Shown piece by piece: positions 18,382 to 26,744 of a DNA stretch of 64,000 nucleotides. The notes under the pieces are model-generated. The model was given only the letters and a program-made list of their open reading frames with translations. It was not told the DNA's origin and searched no databases. A program made the position numbers and the translations under genes. The stretch comes from Candidatus Dependentiae bacterium (GTDB lineage Bacteria > Babelota > Babeliae > Babelales > Vermiphilaceae). Location of the stretch: positions 61,975 to 125,974 of the forward strand of contig JAPLIR010000029.1 of NCBI GenBank assembly GCA_026389015.1, read 5' to 3'. Every line of letters begins with the position of its first letter. Position 1 is the stretch's first letter.

Positions 18382-18561
18382 ATGAAATGCAAGAAGTGTG
18401 ATGGGCTCATGGTATTACAATCCTTCTTCGATCACTTTCTGAACTTTGAAGGATGGAAGTGCCTTAATTGCGGCAAAATTATTGTACGCAAGGATAAAAC
18501 GATAGAATATGATTCATTTAGTATTTTTTACCAACAAAATAAATGTAAGAACCGCAACTAA
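18382..18561 (+). CDS. Small zinc-ribbon protein, 59 aa
   Basis: A 59-codon gene with a strong ribosome site (AAGGAG, 8 nt before ATG). The protein begins MKCKKCDGLMVLQSFFD and contains two Cys pairs, CKKC at 3-6 and CLNC near 32-35, about 25 residues apart. This is a typical zinc-ribbon knuckle pair. Zinc ribbons of this size bind nucleic acid or proteins; no specific function can be given. It lies 9 bp upstream of tsaB on the same strand, so the two are likely cotranscribed. No signal peptide is present. Confidence 0.75.
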   Translation: MKCKKCDGLMVLQSFFDHFLNFEGWKCLNCGKIIVRKDKTIEYDSFSIFYQQNKCKNRN

Positions 18562-18570
18562 GTAGAGACT

Positions 18571-19254
18571 ATGTCAACATTCTTAAGCATCCAGAACACC
18601 TATGAATCCCTCGACGTGGCCCTATTTAAAGATGGCGCCATGATTGAATGGATCACAGAAGACAAAATTCGCGCAAGCAAACATTTTGTGCTGCTCCTCA
18701 ACGGCCTCCTTGTTACCCATAAACTGAAACTCTCTGACATATCGTTTATCGCCGTTAACCAAGGACCTGGGCCTTTCACCACATTACGCACCGTCATTGC
18801 ATCAGTCAATGGCTTGAGTTTTGCAACGCAAATTCCTTTAATAGGCGTCGACGCTCTTGATGCATTTCTGATCGAACAACATAATCCTGACTATTCAAAC
18901 ACGGTCGTGCTGCTGAATGCTTTTAATAATGATGTTTATTTTGGCATTCAACAATCAAACAACAATGATGCAGAAAAAGGTTATGAAAACATCACCGCCT
19001 TGTTGCAAAGAATACAAAGCATGTTGCCAGATCAACCTATTCGATTTTTAGGAAACGGCACCCTGTTGCACCTTGCTGAAATACAAAAAACATTTGGCGA
19101 CAGAGCCATTATTCCCGATCCACTACCCCACACATGTTCGGTAGAATCAATTGGTCTCTTGGGCCTTCAGAAATGGCAGAAAAAAGAAGGGCTCGCGCAC
19201 GAACTTTTTCCGCTCTACCTCAAGACCTCTGCGCCAAACATAATCCTTAGATAA
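18571..19254 (+). CDS. tsaB: tRNA threonylcarbamoyladenosine biosynthesis protein TsaB
   Basis: A 227-residue ASKHA-fold protein, partner of TsaD in making t6A37 on ANN-decoding tRNAs. The N-terminus MSTFLSIQNTYESLDVALF matches the family, although the usual DTS is IQNT here. The hallmark VNQGPGPFTTLRT (about 67-79) and the following SVNGLSFATQIPLIGVDALD are clear. The C-terminal half is variable, as usual in TsaB. It sits 9 bp after a zinc-ribbon gene. Neither tsaD nor tsaE is in this window. Confidence 0.92.
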   Translation: MSTFLSIQNTYESLDVALFKDGAMIEWITEDKIRASKHFVLLLNGLLVTHKLKLSDISFIAVNQGPGPFTTLRTVIASVNGLSFATQIPLIGVDALDAFLIEQHNPDYSNTVVLLNAFNNDVYFGIQQSNNNDAEKGYENITALLQRIQSMLPDQPIRFLGNGTLLHLAEIQKTFGDRAIIPDPLPHTCSVESIGLLGLQKWQKKEGLAHELFPLYLKTSAPNIILR

Positions 19255-19398
19255 ACCTTTATTTAAGCCATTTTTCTTCCATCTCAAACAACAAAAAAAA
19301 TAATTCTTGTTTTTTTACATCCCAGCATGTTATTATTCATATTAGAATATATTTATTAAGATTTCGTTTAATATAAACAAAAAATAATGGAGAATTTT

Positions 19399-20010
19399 AT
19401 GAAAAATACAATAAATAAAGTACTGCTCGTAGCGGCATCGATAATAACCACCAATGCAATGGCACTAACACGCGGACAGGAGTCAACACAGGCGCTTGCG
19501 CAATCAGCAGAAAGAATTCAAGCGCTGTCTCAAAGAGCCGACGAATTAATGAAAGCGGGAGCAAATCTTGACGATAAAGACGCAGAAGGCAAAACCCTCA
19601 TTATGCGCATTGTTGACAGCTTATATCCCGTAAAAGAATCATTTATTAATTATCGTGATTATATCGCCTTTTTTAATGACTTCATACCAAATACAATAAT
19701 CTACTGGGATCCCTATAGTGACTCAGGAGAAGCGGCTTCCAACAATTTAAGCACTCTAAAGGCTACTCTTGAAAGCGCAAAAAACTCTATCGATCTATTA
19801 ATTAAAAATGGCGCTTCTGTTGCCACGACCGACAATAGCAAAGTAACAGCTTGGCAAAGAGGGTTAAACAAGTCTTATCTTGATTTTATTAGAATTCTCA
19901 ACGAACGCGTTAACCATGATGTAGCCGCACGCCAGCAATATAGTCCGCTCTACCAAATAGCTCGAGACATAGCACTTATCATAGGAACTCCGGTTAATCT
20001 GGTCCCCTAG
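19399..20010 (+). CDS. Secreted protein with degenerate ankyrin-like repeats
   Basis: A 203-residue protein with a signal peptide (INKVLLVAASIITTNAMA). Two weak ankyrin-like segments are visible: AGANLDDKDAEGKTLIMRIV near 55 and LIKNGASVATTDNSKVTAWQ near 135, separated by an aromatic-rich insert. Only the loop and first helix of each repeat are recognisable, so it is a short or decayed ankyrin protein. ATG 19399 was chosen over 19387 because GGAG sits 7 nt before it. It faces the convergent rsmE gene 3 bp away. Likely extracytoplasmic; function unknown. Confidence 0.7.
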   Translation: MKNTINKVLLVAASIITTNAMALTRGQESTQALAQSAERIQALSQRADELMKAGANLDDKDAEGKTLIMRIVDSLYPVKESFINYRDYIAFFNDFIPNTIIYWDPYSDSGEAASNNLSTLKATLESAKNSIDLLIKNGASVATTDNSKVTAWQRGLNKSYLDFIRILNERVNHDVAARQQYSPLYQIARDIALIIGTPVNLVP

Positions 20011-20013
20011 ATA

Positions 20014-20769
20014 TTAGCGTAAGACTGTTCTTGCCATGCCAAGGCCAACAGCGACAGCTTGAGTAGCACGCAATATAGTGGGTGTTAAAACACAGAACGT
20101 GAAAGAGTACGAACGCAGCAGTTCTTTTTCTTCTGAGGTCAAATCGCCCTCAGGGCCAACCATCAAGAAAAGCTCTTGTGGCGCTGCTGCATGAATGGTG
20201 TTGAGCAACGATAAAGCCGCTTGACCGTCAACATCAAAATATATTTTTTGTGCCTGAACAGGGATTTTTTCAAGACATTTTGACAATGCAATAGGCGGGT
20301 ATAATTCAGGGAATGCAAAGTTTTTTGATTGTTCGGCCGCTGCAACCATAATACGCTGAGCGCGCTCGAATTCTTTTTCTCCACCCCATGTTCGCTGAAC
20401 CTTTTGTGTGAGCACCAGCTGAACCCGAGTAGCCCCAAGTTCAACCAAAGAATACAGCGCTGTTTCGAAATCATCCCGCTTGAGTATAGGAAGAACAAAT
20501 GTGATGGCGGGAGTTATTATTTGATTAACTGATTTTACAATAACCTGACAACTCAAGCTTTTTTTACTTGGAGCCTCAAGAATCTCTACTACTAGATTGA
20601 CCGACTGATCAAACAAGACAACACGTTCGCCAGGTCGCAACCTTAAAATAGAAGTAATGCGGACAACTAATGCCTGATCTTCCAACAAAATAATTGACCC
20701 GACCAATGCCTTATTGAGCTGAGAACTAATGTGGGCGCTATACAGCGCAAATTCATGCTTACTACTCAT
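20014..20769 (-). CDS. rsmE: 16S rRNA (uracil-1498-N3)-methyltransferase
   Basis: A 251-residue SPOUT-class methyltransferase that methylates U1498 of 16S rRNA with S-adenosylmethionine. The N-terminal PUA-like part contains LRLRPGERVVLFDQ. The catalytic domain shows VELGATRVQLVLTQKVQR, IMVAAAEQSKNF, the GPEGDLTSEEKELL loop and the C-terminal knot ILRATQAVAVGLG, close to the family's RILRTETA. Length is typical (about 245). A small secreted-protein gene ends 1 bp before its start region, so the two are cotranscribed leftward. Confidence 0.94.
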   Translation of the reverse strand: MSSKHEFALYSAHISSQLNKALVGSIILLEDQALVVRITSILRLRPGERVVLFDQSVNLVVEILEAPSKKSLSCQVIVKSVNQIITPAITFVLPILKRDDFETALYSLVELGATRVQLVLTQKVQRTWGGEKEFERAQRIMVAAAEQSKNFAFPELYPPIALSKCLEKIPVQAQKIYFDVDGQAALSLLNTIHAAAPQELFLMVGPEGDLTSEEKELLRSYSFTFCVLTPTILRATQAVAVGLGMARTVLR

Positions 20770-20770
20770 G

Positions 20771-21124
20771 TTAATTAACTTTTGGTTGCGATCTGGTCAT
20801 CCAACTCCACCAATTTTTTGCAGAAGCCTTGCATGCTAAAAATTTAAGCACGATAGGAGAACCGATTCTGCGTAACCAGAACTGAAAATTAGAAACAGGT
20901 TGTGGTTGTTCAACTACTATACCATCTCGTGACATATCGTCGGCAATACTATCAAATTCATCATATTCTTCCGATTCATCGGTCGCTGCCAATGTCATCT
21001 TGGTCGCTTCGACCCGCTGCATCTTACTATCCTGGCTCATAGTTACCATATGGTCTTGGGCAGAAAGACCATTCAAATGCCCTACAAAAATGAAAGTCGC
21101 CATAATAATCAGATTTTTTTTCAT
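20771..21124 (-). CDS. Small secreted protein of unknown function
   Basis: A 117-residue protein with a signal peptide (NLIIMATFIFVGHLNGLSAQ), an acidic middle (DESEEYDEFDSIADDMSRDG) and a basic, Trp-rich C-terminus (RRIGSPIVLKFLACKASAKN). No domain is recognised. ATG 21124 is preferred over the upstream TTG because AAGGA lies 9 nt before it. The stop is almost in contact with the rsmE start, so it leads a two-gene unit. Confidence 0.6.
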   Translation of the reverse strand: MKKNLIIMATFIFVGHLNGLSAQDHMVTMSQDSKMQRVEATKMTLAATDESEEYDEFDSIADDMSRDGIVVEQPQPVSNFQFWLRRIGSPIVLKFLACKASAKNWWSWMTRSQPKVN

Positions 21125-21229
21125 ATACAATATTCCTTATGCAAAAACGCATTTCAACATCATTCGTGGAGTGAAAACCTGAGTATATCACAATGAGACA
21201 ATAAATGCGACTCCAAAGGCGCCCCCCGC

Positions 21230-21277
21230 GTTACAATAAAAAAGCCCCAAATTTATTTGGGGCTTTTTTATTGTAAC
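21230..21277 (-). terminator. Large palindromic bidirectional terminator
   Basis: A 48-bp near-perfect palindrome: GTTACAATAAAAAAGCCCC and its complement around a short loop, with A and T tracts on both sides. It lies 19 bp beyond the stop of the leftward gene at 21296..22138 and could also block reading from the other side. Confidence 0.9.
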
Positions 21278-21295
21278 TATTCAAATAAGAACTTA

Positions 21296-22138
21296 CTAAC
21301 TACAAGAAACCCATGAATATAAATAATCTCCAATTGCAGAAAGTGTAGCCCCCACTGAGTAATAGCATGAAGAAATAAATGATTGATTCTCTTCTACATC
21401 ATCAAGATCAACCCCTAATTCATCCGTACAAAGATCCCCAACATGATCCTGCGCTCTTGTTGCCATACCATCGTCTTGTGGCAATAACGTAAGAACACCG
21501 GCATCTATCAGCTCATCCTTTTTCCAAATGACACCCATGTCACCATTATCATCCAAGAAACAATTAGGCACAACAGCACCACACACACGTTCTATTTTTC
21601 GCTCTATGATAAGACTAATGGTAAGGTTTTCATCGCCCACGCCCCACTCAACCGCCAATGAGGTAAACCAACGAACCGCACGGTCAACATGCCCGCCGTT
21701 TGAGAAATCAATATTGAACACATCGTTAATGCGCGCATTAGCTCGCATAAATTCTTGAACTTGTGCATCTTCATAAGCAACTAATGAGCTCCAGTCTAAC
21801 GCGTACACAATTGGATTTTTACTGCGTATCGTGGTTACCAGTAGGTCTTCCATATTCATCGCGCTCCATTCAATATCAACAACGCGTTGTCGATGCTCAC
21901 CCAAATTCAACATAGCTATGCAATGCTCATTGCTCTCATGCCTTGAAAAACGATTAATTTCGCTCATGAGTTCGTTTAAACCGTAGCGCTCTATGCGAAC
22001 TACATTTTTTTCTAACGTAAAAAGTAATAACGAAAATTGATTAATACTACATTCAAGAATACCATTATGAGATGCTTTGATGCCGACTGTTGCACCAAGA
22101 CACATCAATAACAATACTAACCATTGCCTTTTTATCAT
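21296..22138 (-). CDS. Secreted protein of unknown function, 280 aa
   Basis: A 280-residue protein with a clear signal peptide (WLVLLLMCLGATVGIKA) and no domain I recognise. The mature part alternates hydrophobic and acidic stretches, including LLVTTIRSKNPIVYALDWSS and ISLIIERKIERVCGAVVPNC, and ends in a weakly hydrophobic Cys-containing tail (YYSVGATLSAIGDYLYSW). ATG 22138 was chosen because a GAGG site precedes it; the in-frame upstream ATG at 22168 has none. Divergent from gpmI, with a terminator after its stop. It may be a lineage-specific secreted protein. Confidence 0.65.
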   Translation of the reverse strand: MIKRQWLVLLLMCLGATVGIKASHNGILECSINQFSLLLFTLEKNVVRIERYGLNELMSEINRFSRHESNEHCIAMLNLGEHRQRVVDIEWSAMNMEDLLVTTIRSKNPIVYALDWSSLVAYEDAQVQEFMRANARINDVFNIDFSNGGHVDRAVRWFTSLAVEWGVGDENLTISLIIERKIERVCGAVVPNCFLDDNGDMGVIWKKDELIDAGVLTLLPQDDGMATRAQDHVGDLCTDELGVDLDDVEENQSFISSCYYSVGATLSAIGDYLYSWVSCS

Positions 22139-22290
22139 GCCTCTTTCTCCCTTTTGATTATAGAACAACTACGACTATCTACTCATAATCTTGCTTACAT
22201 GACCATCCTATCACCATACTATAGTACAACAATGGATATCAATACCTTGTACCCTGTAGCGTGCTCTACCTAAAAGATAAAGGAGAATAT

Positions 22291-23805
22291 ATGCATCAGA
22301 AAAAATCTACGGTCTTGGTAATTTTGGATGGCTTTGGTTATCACAAAGGGACAATTGGCAATGCCATTGCACAAGCAAAAAACCCCACCATAAATTCATG
22401 GCTGAGAACCTATCCCAATACTTTGCTAAAAAGCTCGGGCACCGCTGTTGGGCTTCCCGAAGGATATATCGGCAATTCAGAAGTCGGTCACATAACCATT
22501 GGCAGCGGCAGAATAGTCCAACAACCACTGACTATCATAAACAATGCCATTACCGATGGATCATTTTCTGCCAATCCAACGTTGGTAGACGACCTAAAAA
22601 AATTACAAACTACGGGCAAATCCTTGCATATCATCGGCCTACTTTCTGATGCCGGCATTCACAGTAACCAAAAGCATCTGTACGCTTTTTTGCAAGCAGC
22701 AGCAGATTGTGGCATTAAAAATATTATTGTGCACCCTTTTTTGGATGGCCGCGACACGCCACCTCAATCGGCAGCCCATTATTTGCAAGAGCTTGAGACC
22801 TTCTTACACAATCTCGGCTGCGGCATTATTGGTAGTATCCACGGCAGATTTTACGCCATGGACCGCGACCACCACTGGCAACGCACTGAACAAAGTTATC
22901 ACACCCTTACCATGCAACAAACAAACAAAACTCACTCATGGCAAGAAATACTTAAAGAGTCATACGCCAATGACATTACCGATGAATTTATAAAGCCCAT
23001 ACAATTGACGCCAAAAGCGGTTATTAAATCTGGCAGTGGCATTATATTTTTTAACATTCGGCCCGACAGAGCTCGCCAGCTCACACAATGTTTTGTCGAT
23101 ACTCACTTTGACAAATTTCCTACACAACAGCTCAATCTCACGTTTTTTATAACACCCGTCACCTACTCAAGTGCTCTCAAAACAGATGTGCTCTTTGAAC
23201 ACCCTGTCGTGCCCAATACACTTAAAGAGGTACTCGATGCAAACAACAAGAGCATGCTTGCTGTTGCCGAAACAGAAAAATATGCGCACGTCACGTACTT
23301 TTTTGCTGGCGGCAAAGAGAAAGTATTCCATAACGAGACGCGTATTCTGGTGCCATCGATAGAAGCTATCACCTATGTAAAAAATCCAGAAATGTCTGCC
23401 GAACACATCACCCAAGTTGTTATTAAATCGCTCAAAAAAGTGCCTAAAGATTTTTATATTATTAACTATGCTAATGCCGACATGGTTGGCCACTCAGGTG
23501 ATTTGCAAGCAACCATTAAAGCTATAGAATGCCTTGACCGGGAATTAAAAAAATTATTTGAGATTGTGGTGGAACAGATGGACGGAACCATGTACGTTAC
23601 CGCTGATCATGGCAAAGCAGAAGAGATGATTAATGCTGATGGCACACCGCGCACCGCGCATACTACTAATTGCGTGCCATTTATTATGCTGCGTAAGGAT
23701 TTAGAAAATAGTGATTACCAACTGCCATTGACCCAGCTTGCTGATATTGCACCATTTATTTTGGAGACTATGGGGTTGAGTGTGCCTAATGAGATGAAAA
23801 GATAA
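22291..23805 (+). CDS. gpmI: 2,3-bisphosphoglycerate-independent phosphoglycerate mutase
   Basis: A 504-residue metal-dependent enzyme of the alkaline phosphatase superfamily that interconverts 3- and 2-phosphoglycerate in glycolysis. The N-terminal metal site VLVILDGFGYH (Asp13) and the catalytic serine motif GNSEVGHITIGSGR (Ser63) are intact, as are HPFLDGRDTPPQSA, ADMVGHSG, TADHGKAEEM and TAHTTNCVPFI. Length is normal. ATG 22291 follows AAGGAG by 5 nt; a GTG at 22261 is less likely. With TpiA elsewhere in this window it points to a lower glycolytic pathway. Confidence 0.96.
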   Translation: MHQKKSTVLVILDGFGYHKGTIGNAIAQAKNPTINSWLRTYPNTLLKSSGTAVGLPEGYIGNSEVGHITIGSGRIVQQPLTIINNAITDGSFSANPTLVDDLKKLQTTGKSLHIIGLLSDAGIHSNQKHLYAFLQAAADCGIKNIIVHPFLDGRDTPPQSAAHYLQELETFLHNLGCGIIGSIHGRFYAMDRDHHWQRTEQSYHTLTMQQTNKTHSWQEILKESYANDITDEFIKPIQLTPKAVIKSGSGIIFFNIRPDRARQLTQCFVDTHFDKFPTQQLNLTFFITPVTYSSALKTDVLFEHPVVPNTLKEVLDANNKSMLAVAETEKYAHVTYFFAGGKEKVFHNETRILVPSIEAITYVKNPEMSAEHITQVVIKSLKKVPKDFYIINYANADMVGHSGDLQATIKAIECLDRELKKLFEIVVEQMDGTMYVTADHGKAEEMINADGTPRTAHTTNCVPFIMLRKDLENSDYQLPLTQLADIAPFILETMGLSVPNEMKR

Positions 23806-23828
23806 TAAATCGATTATTGATTGAATCG

Positions 23829-23876
23829 AAAAAAGAATTGGGCTCGCTGTGAAAAGCAAAACCCAATTCTTTTTTA
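23829..23876. terminator. Bidirectional terminator between gpmI and an ankyrin gene
   Basis: The stem AAGAATTGGG / CCCAATTCTT, flanked by A and T tracts, has a 19-nt loop. It sits between two convergent genes and can serve both. Confidence 0.8.
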
Positions 23877-23899
23877 ATCTAAAATTAGTTATTTCTTAG

Positions 23900-25033
23900 C
23901 TACTTTTTCTCTGAGTACTCTTTCTCAGCCTTCTCAAATAGTTTCTTTATTGCATCATTTGCTGCATAATCCTTTGCAGTTTGACCATTTTTATTTTTTA
24001 TAGTGATATCTGCTCCTAAGGAGAGAAGTGCTGCTACAATTTTAGCATCGCCATCTTTAGAGGCATAAAAAAGTGCGGTAGGAAAGTTAGTAGCTTTTGA
24101 TGCTGCAGTAATTTCATTTGGATTGTTTACAATGTTGGGAAATAACGGTAAGTAGTCTTTATATTGCGCTTCTAGCGCTTTAGTTATGATATTAACAGCT
24201 TTTGTATTATTTTTTTTTCGAGCAATATCAAGAGCAGTCTGTCCAATCTTATTTTTAGCATTTATATCAGCATTTGCCTTAATTAACGCTTCCATTATTT
24301 CAAGAGTTATTGGCTGACTAGATCTAGAAGCCAACATTAAAGGCGTCTCGCCTTCGGCATCTTTTGCATTTACATCAGCACCTGCTTTAATTAACACATC
24401 AGCTTCATTTTTAGCCTCAACATTCTCCTGATATTGAAATATCCCAGTAGAAACTTCATGAAGTTTTGTTCGAAGCCAAAAACCAGTTGCATCAATAGGG
24501 GCAAAGTGTTCAAGTGCATATTTAATATGTTTTAGGCCTCCTGCGAACAATACTTCCTCAGGAGTGCCGTGCTCTTCTCGGACTGATCTAATGTAATAAT
24601 CAGCATTATTCTTTTTTCTAGCAATAGCAATAGCTTGTTCTTGTTTTTTTTTAGCTAAATCTTCCACGATTTTTTCTATTAAAGATAGATTAGGAAAATA
24701 CCCACTTGATTCTCGTGTGATCGTATTAAATTCTCTTTTTGCACCTGCTTTAATTAATTCTTCTATCATTTCTTCGTTGCCATTAGACGCAGCAAACATA
24801 ATTGCTGTCCAAGGATAAGGTGAATTCTTTTGCGTATACTGAGCATTAACATTTGCTCCTTTTTCCAATAATTCCTGAACAGTTTTTAAATTATTATCAT
24901 GAGCTGCCTGCATAAGAGGCGTCATTTCGCTCACCACTTCTTCCTGACGCTTTTTGTCTTCTGATGCTACCGCACCCGGTGCAGCCGCAAATAATAAGCC
25001 CACCACTAATGATTTAAATAATACGTTCTTCAT
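23900..25033 (-). CDS. Secreted ankyrin-repeat protein, 377 aa
   Basis: A 377-residue protein with a signal peptide (SLVVGLLFAAAPGAVA). Ankyrin repeats occur in three blocks: MTPLMQAAHDNNLKTVQELL with WTAIMFAASNGNEEMIEELI near 37-95, EGETPLMLASRSSQPI with GQTALDIARKKNNTKAVNII near 225-285, and ALFYASKDGDAKIVAALLSL near 325. The blocks are separated by about 100 residues without clear repeats. The C-terminus is charged. The upstream 336-bp gap holds an 11-G tract and a 34-bp tandem repeat. Likely a secreted binding protein; partner unknown. Confidence 0.85.
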   Translation of the reverse strand: MKNVLFKSLVVGLLFAAAPGAVASEDKKRQEEVVSEMTPLMQAAHDNNLKTVQELLEKGANVNAQYTQKNSPYPWTAIMFAASNGNEEMIEELIKAGAKREFNTITRESSGYFPNLSLIEKIVEDLAKKKQEQAIAIARKKNNADYYIRSVREEHGTPEEVLFAGGLKHIKYALEHFAPIDATGFWLRTKLHEVSTGIFQYQENVEAKNEADVLIKAGADVNAKDAEGETPLMLASRSSQPITLEIMEALIKANADINAKNKIGQTALDIARKKNNTKAVNIITKALEAQYKDYLPLFPNIVNNPNEITAASKATNFPTALFYASKDGDAKIVAALLSLGADITIKNKNGQTAKDYAANDAIKKLFEKAEKEYSEKK

Positions 25034-25124
25034 ACGAAGATCTCCTTTTGATTGGTTTATAAAAATAACTACCTGAACTATTCAAGCAATTCTAGAGAAA
25101 CATTCTCTATTTGAAATAATAACA

Positions 25125-25135
25125 GGGGGGGGGGG
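25125..25135. repeat. 11-bp G homopolymer upstream of an ankyrin gene
   Basis: Eleven consecutive Gs lie 92 bp upstream of the leftward ankyrin gene, within its likely regulatory region. The gap 25034..25369 otherwise holds AT-rich sequence and the tandem repeat listed below. Confidence 0.75.
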
Positions 25136-25296
25136 TATAAACGCAATAATTTGATAGAATTTTTTATTTTGAACCTGAAAAACGGTGTTGTGGTGGGGAA
25201 TTTATTGGGATGGCAGAGAAGTCTGAGTATAAAATATGCTTTTTATTGAAAACAAGAATTCTATTATGATATATATAGGTTACATACAACTAACAA

Positions 25297-25363
25297 TTTT
25301 TATATGTTTTGACGATCTATAAGTAGCCAATTTTATATATTTTGGCAAGCTATAGATAACCAA
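25297..25363. repeat. Imperfect tandem repeat, 34-bp period, two copies
   Basis: Copy 1 (25297-25330) and copy 2 (25331-25363) both begin TTTTATAT and end with CCAA, sharing about three quarters of their bases. The array lies just after the 3' end of the leftward poly-Ser protein gene. Function not apparent. Confidence 0.6.
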
Positions 25364-25369
25364 AATGAT

Positions 25370-26635
25370 TTAACGTCTACCATTTCTTCTTTGATAGGCC
25401 TCTCTTCGTTCTTCTTCTCTTCGTAAAGCCTTTAGTTCTGCTAAAGAAATGCCTGATGCTTCCGCTAATTGCATAAGCTCAAAATCATTTTCATTATTAA
25501 CTGCAGTTTTGCATTCACCTGATTGCAACCGACTCGTTTCTTCTGCAGTTGCGCATGAGCTTGATGAAGATGAACTAGAACTCGATGATGACGAAGAACT
25601 GGCCGTGCCCGCCGAAGCCTTGTGCGAAGGCTGGGAGCTACTTAATGCTGCCCCACTAACCTGTCTTTGCTCTTGAGCCAAGCCCAAACTACAAAGGCCT
25701 GGTGATGAGGAGGAAGATGCAGAAGCCATATAATTTTCAACCAATTTAATCGCTGCAATACGCCTGCTAACAGAATATTCTTCTGGTTCAAGATCCCACA
25801 TTGTTAGCTGTCTTCGTTCCTCATTTTCTCGCATTGCCACATATTGTGTTTCATATTCTTCAACAGTCATACCCAAACTGGCAGCCGCTAGCATAGCCTG
25901 ATGTATTTGTGGATTTACTTTATTACCCGCAATGGCGGCACTACAATTGCCTGAACCTAGCGATGAAAGCGCACTTGAAGAATGGGACCGCTTCATATTC
26001 GACTGAGCTGATGTATCTACCTGTATTTTTTTAGCTTCCACCTTTGCTGAATCATTACTAGGCAATAAAATGAGCTGAGCGCATTCATATTCGTTAGTCG
26101 GAATGTTCTGCGAACAAAACATAAGAAACTTGTTTGTTTCTACATATTCTTGATGTATATCTAAAGCATGTTCAAGATTTTCATACACATTGGACGGCAC
26201 CTTAGGCTTAAATATTGCCAGAAGTTTGGATGTCTCTACATACTTTTTTTCAGGCGATAGAAATTGTTTGATATATTCATAGTCACTTGAAGCTATTTTT
26301 GGTTTAAAGAACTCAAGAAGCCTTGATCTTTCCAGGTATTCTTTGTCTTGCGATGCTTCGCGAATAGCACTACTGGATGAAGGATCAGCATAGTCTGCAA
26401 TCAATTCAATCAATGTGGGATAACCCTCAATTTTTTTGTTGGAGAATGGCAGGATAGACCTGGAAGACACTGCTCCATTTTTTAATGCTTCACCATCAGC
26501 GACTTGAGCAGTGAGCTCTGCTACCAAAGCTCTGTAATCTTTATGATCCCGATCCTTATCGTGCCCCATGGCTAAGACTGGCGTATAAATAAAAGATGCC
26601 GATATCAACATCGTCACTAAAAATAATCTTTTCAT
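25370..26635 (-). CDS. Secreted protein with three 32-residue repeats and a poly-Ser tract
   Basis: A 421-residue protein. A signal peptide (LFLVTMLISASFIYTPVLA) is followed by EGYPTLIELIADYADP, a short helix resembling the F-box-like motif of two ankyrin proteins here. Next come three repeats of about 32 residues beginning ERSRLLEFFKPKIASSDY, ETSKLLAIFKPKVPSNVY and ETNKFLMFCSQNIPTNEY. I do not recognise this repeat. A Ser-only run of 15 follows near residue 355, and a basic C-terminal helix ends the protein. ATG 26635 begins the signal peptide; the reading frame is open further upstream but without a signal. A similar poly-Ser protein is at 42897..44027. Probably exported; function unknown. 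Confidence 0.7.
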   Translation of the reverse strand: MKRLFLVTMLISASFIYTPVLAMGHDKDRDHKDYRALVAELTAQVADGEALKNGAVSSRSILPFSNKKIEGYPTLIELIADYADPSSSSAIREASQDKEYLERSRLLEFFKPKIASSDYEYIKQFLSPEKKYVETSKLLAIFKPKVPSNVYENLEHALDIHQEYVETNKFLMFCSQNIPTNEYECAQLILLPSNDSAKVEAKKIQVDTSAQSNMKRSHSSSALSSLGSGNCSAAIAGNKVNPQIHQAMLAAASLGMTVEEYETQYVAMRENEERRQLTMWDLEPEEYSVSRRIAAIKLVENYMASASSSSSPGLCSLGLAQEQRQVSGAALSSSQPSHKASAGTASSSSSSSSSSSSSSSCATAEETSRLQSGECKTAVNNENDFELMQLAEASGISLAELKALRREEERREAYQRRNGRR

Positions 26636-26744
26636 GATACAACTTCGCTCGTAATATGGTTCAAAAAAGGTAACTTTACCAAAAGAATATATTACGCGCA
26701 AAAATTGTCGAGAAGAATGGATTAGAAGCGCTATTGATTGCCTG

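Noticed and set aside
25449..25676. A plus-strand frame with an acidic Asp/Glu run
   Set aside because: The run is only the reverse complement of the poly-Ser codons of the gene on the other strand.
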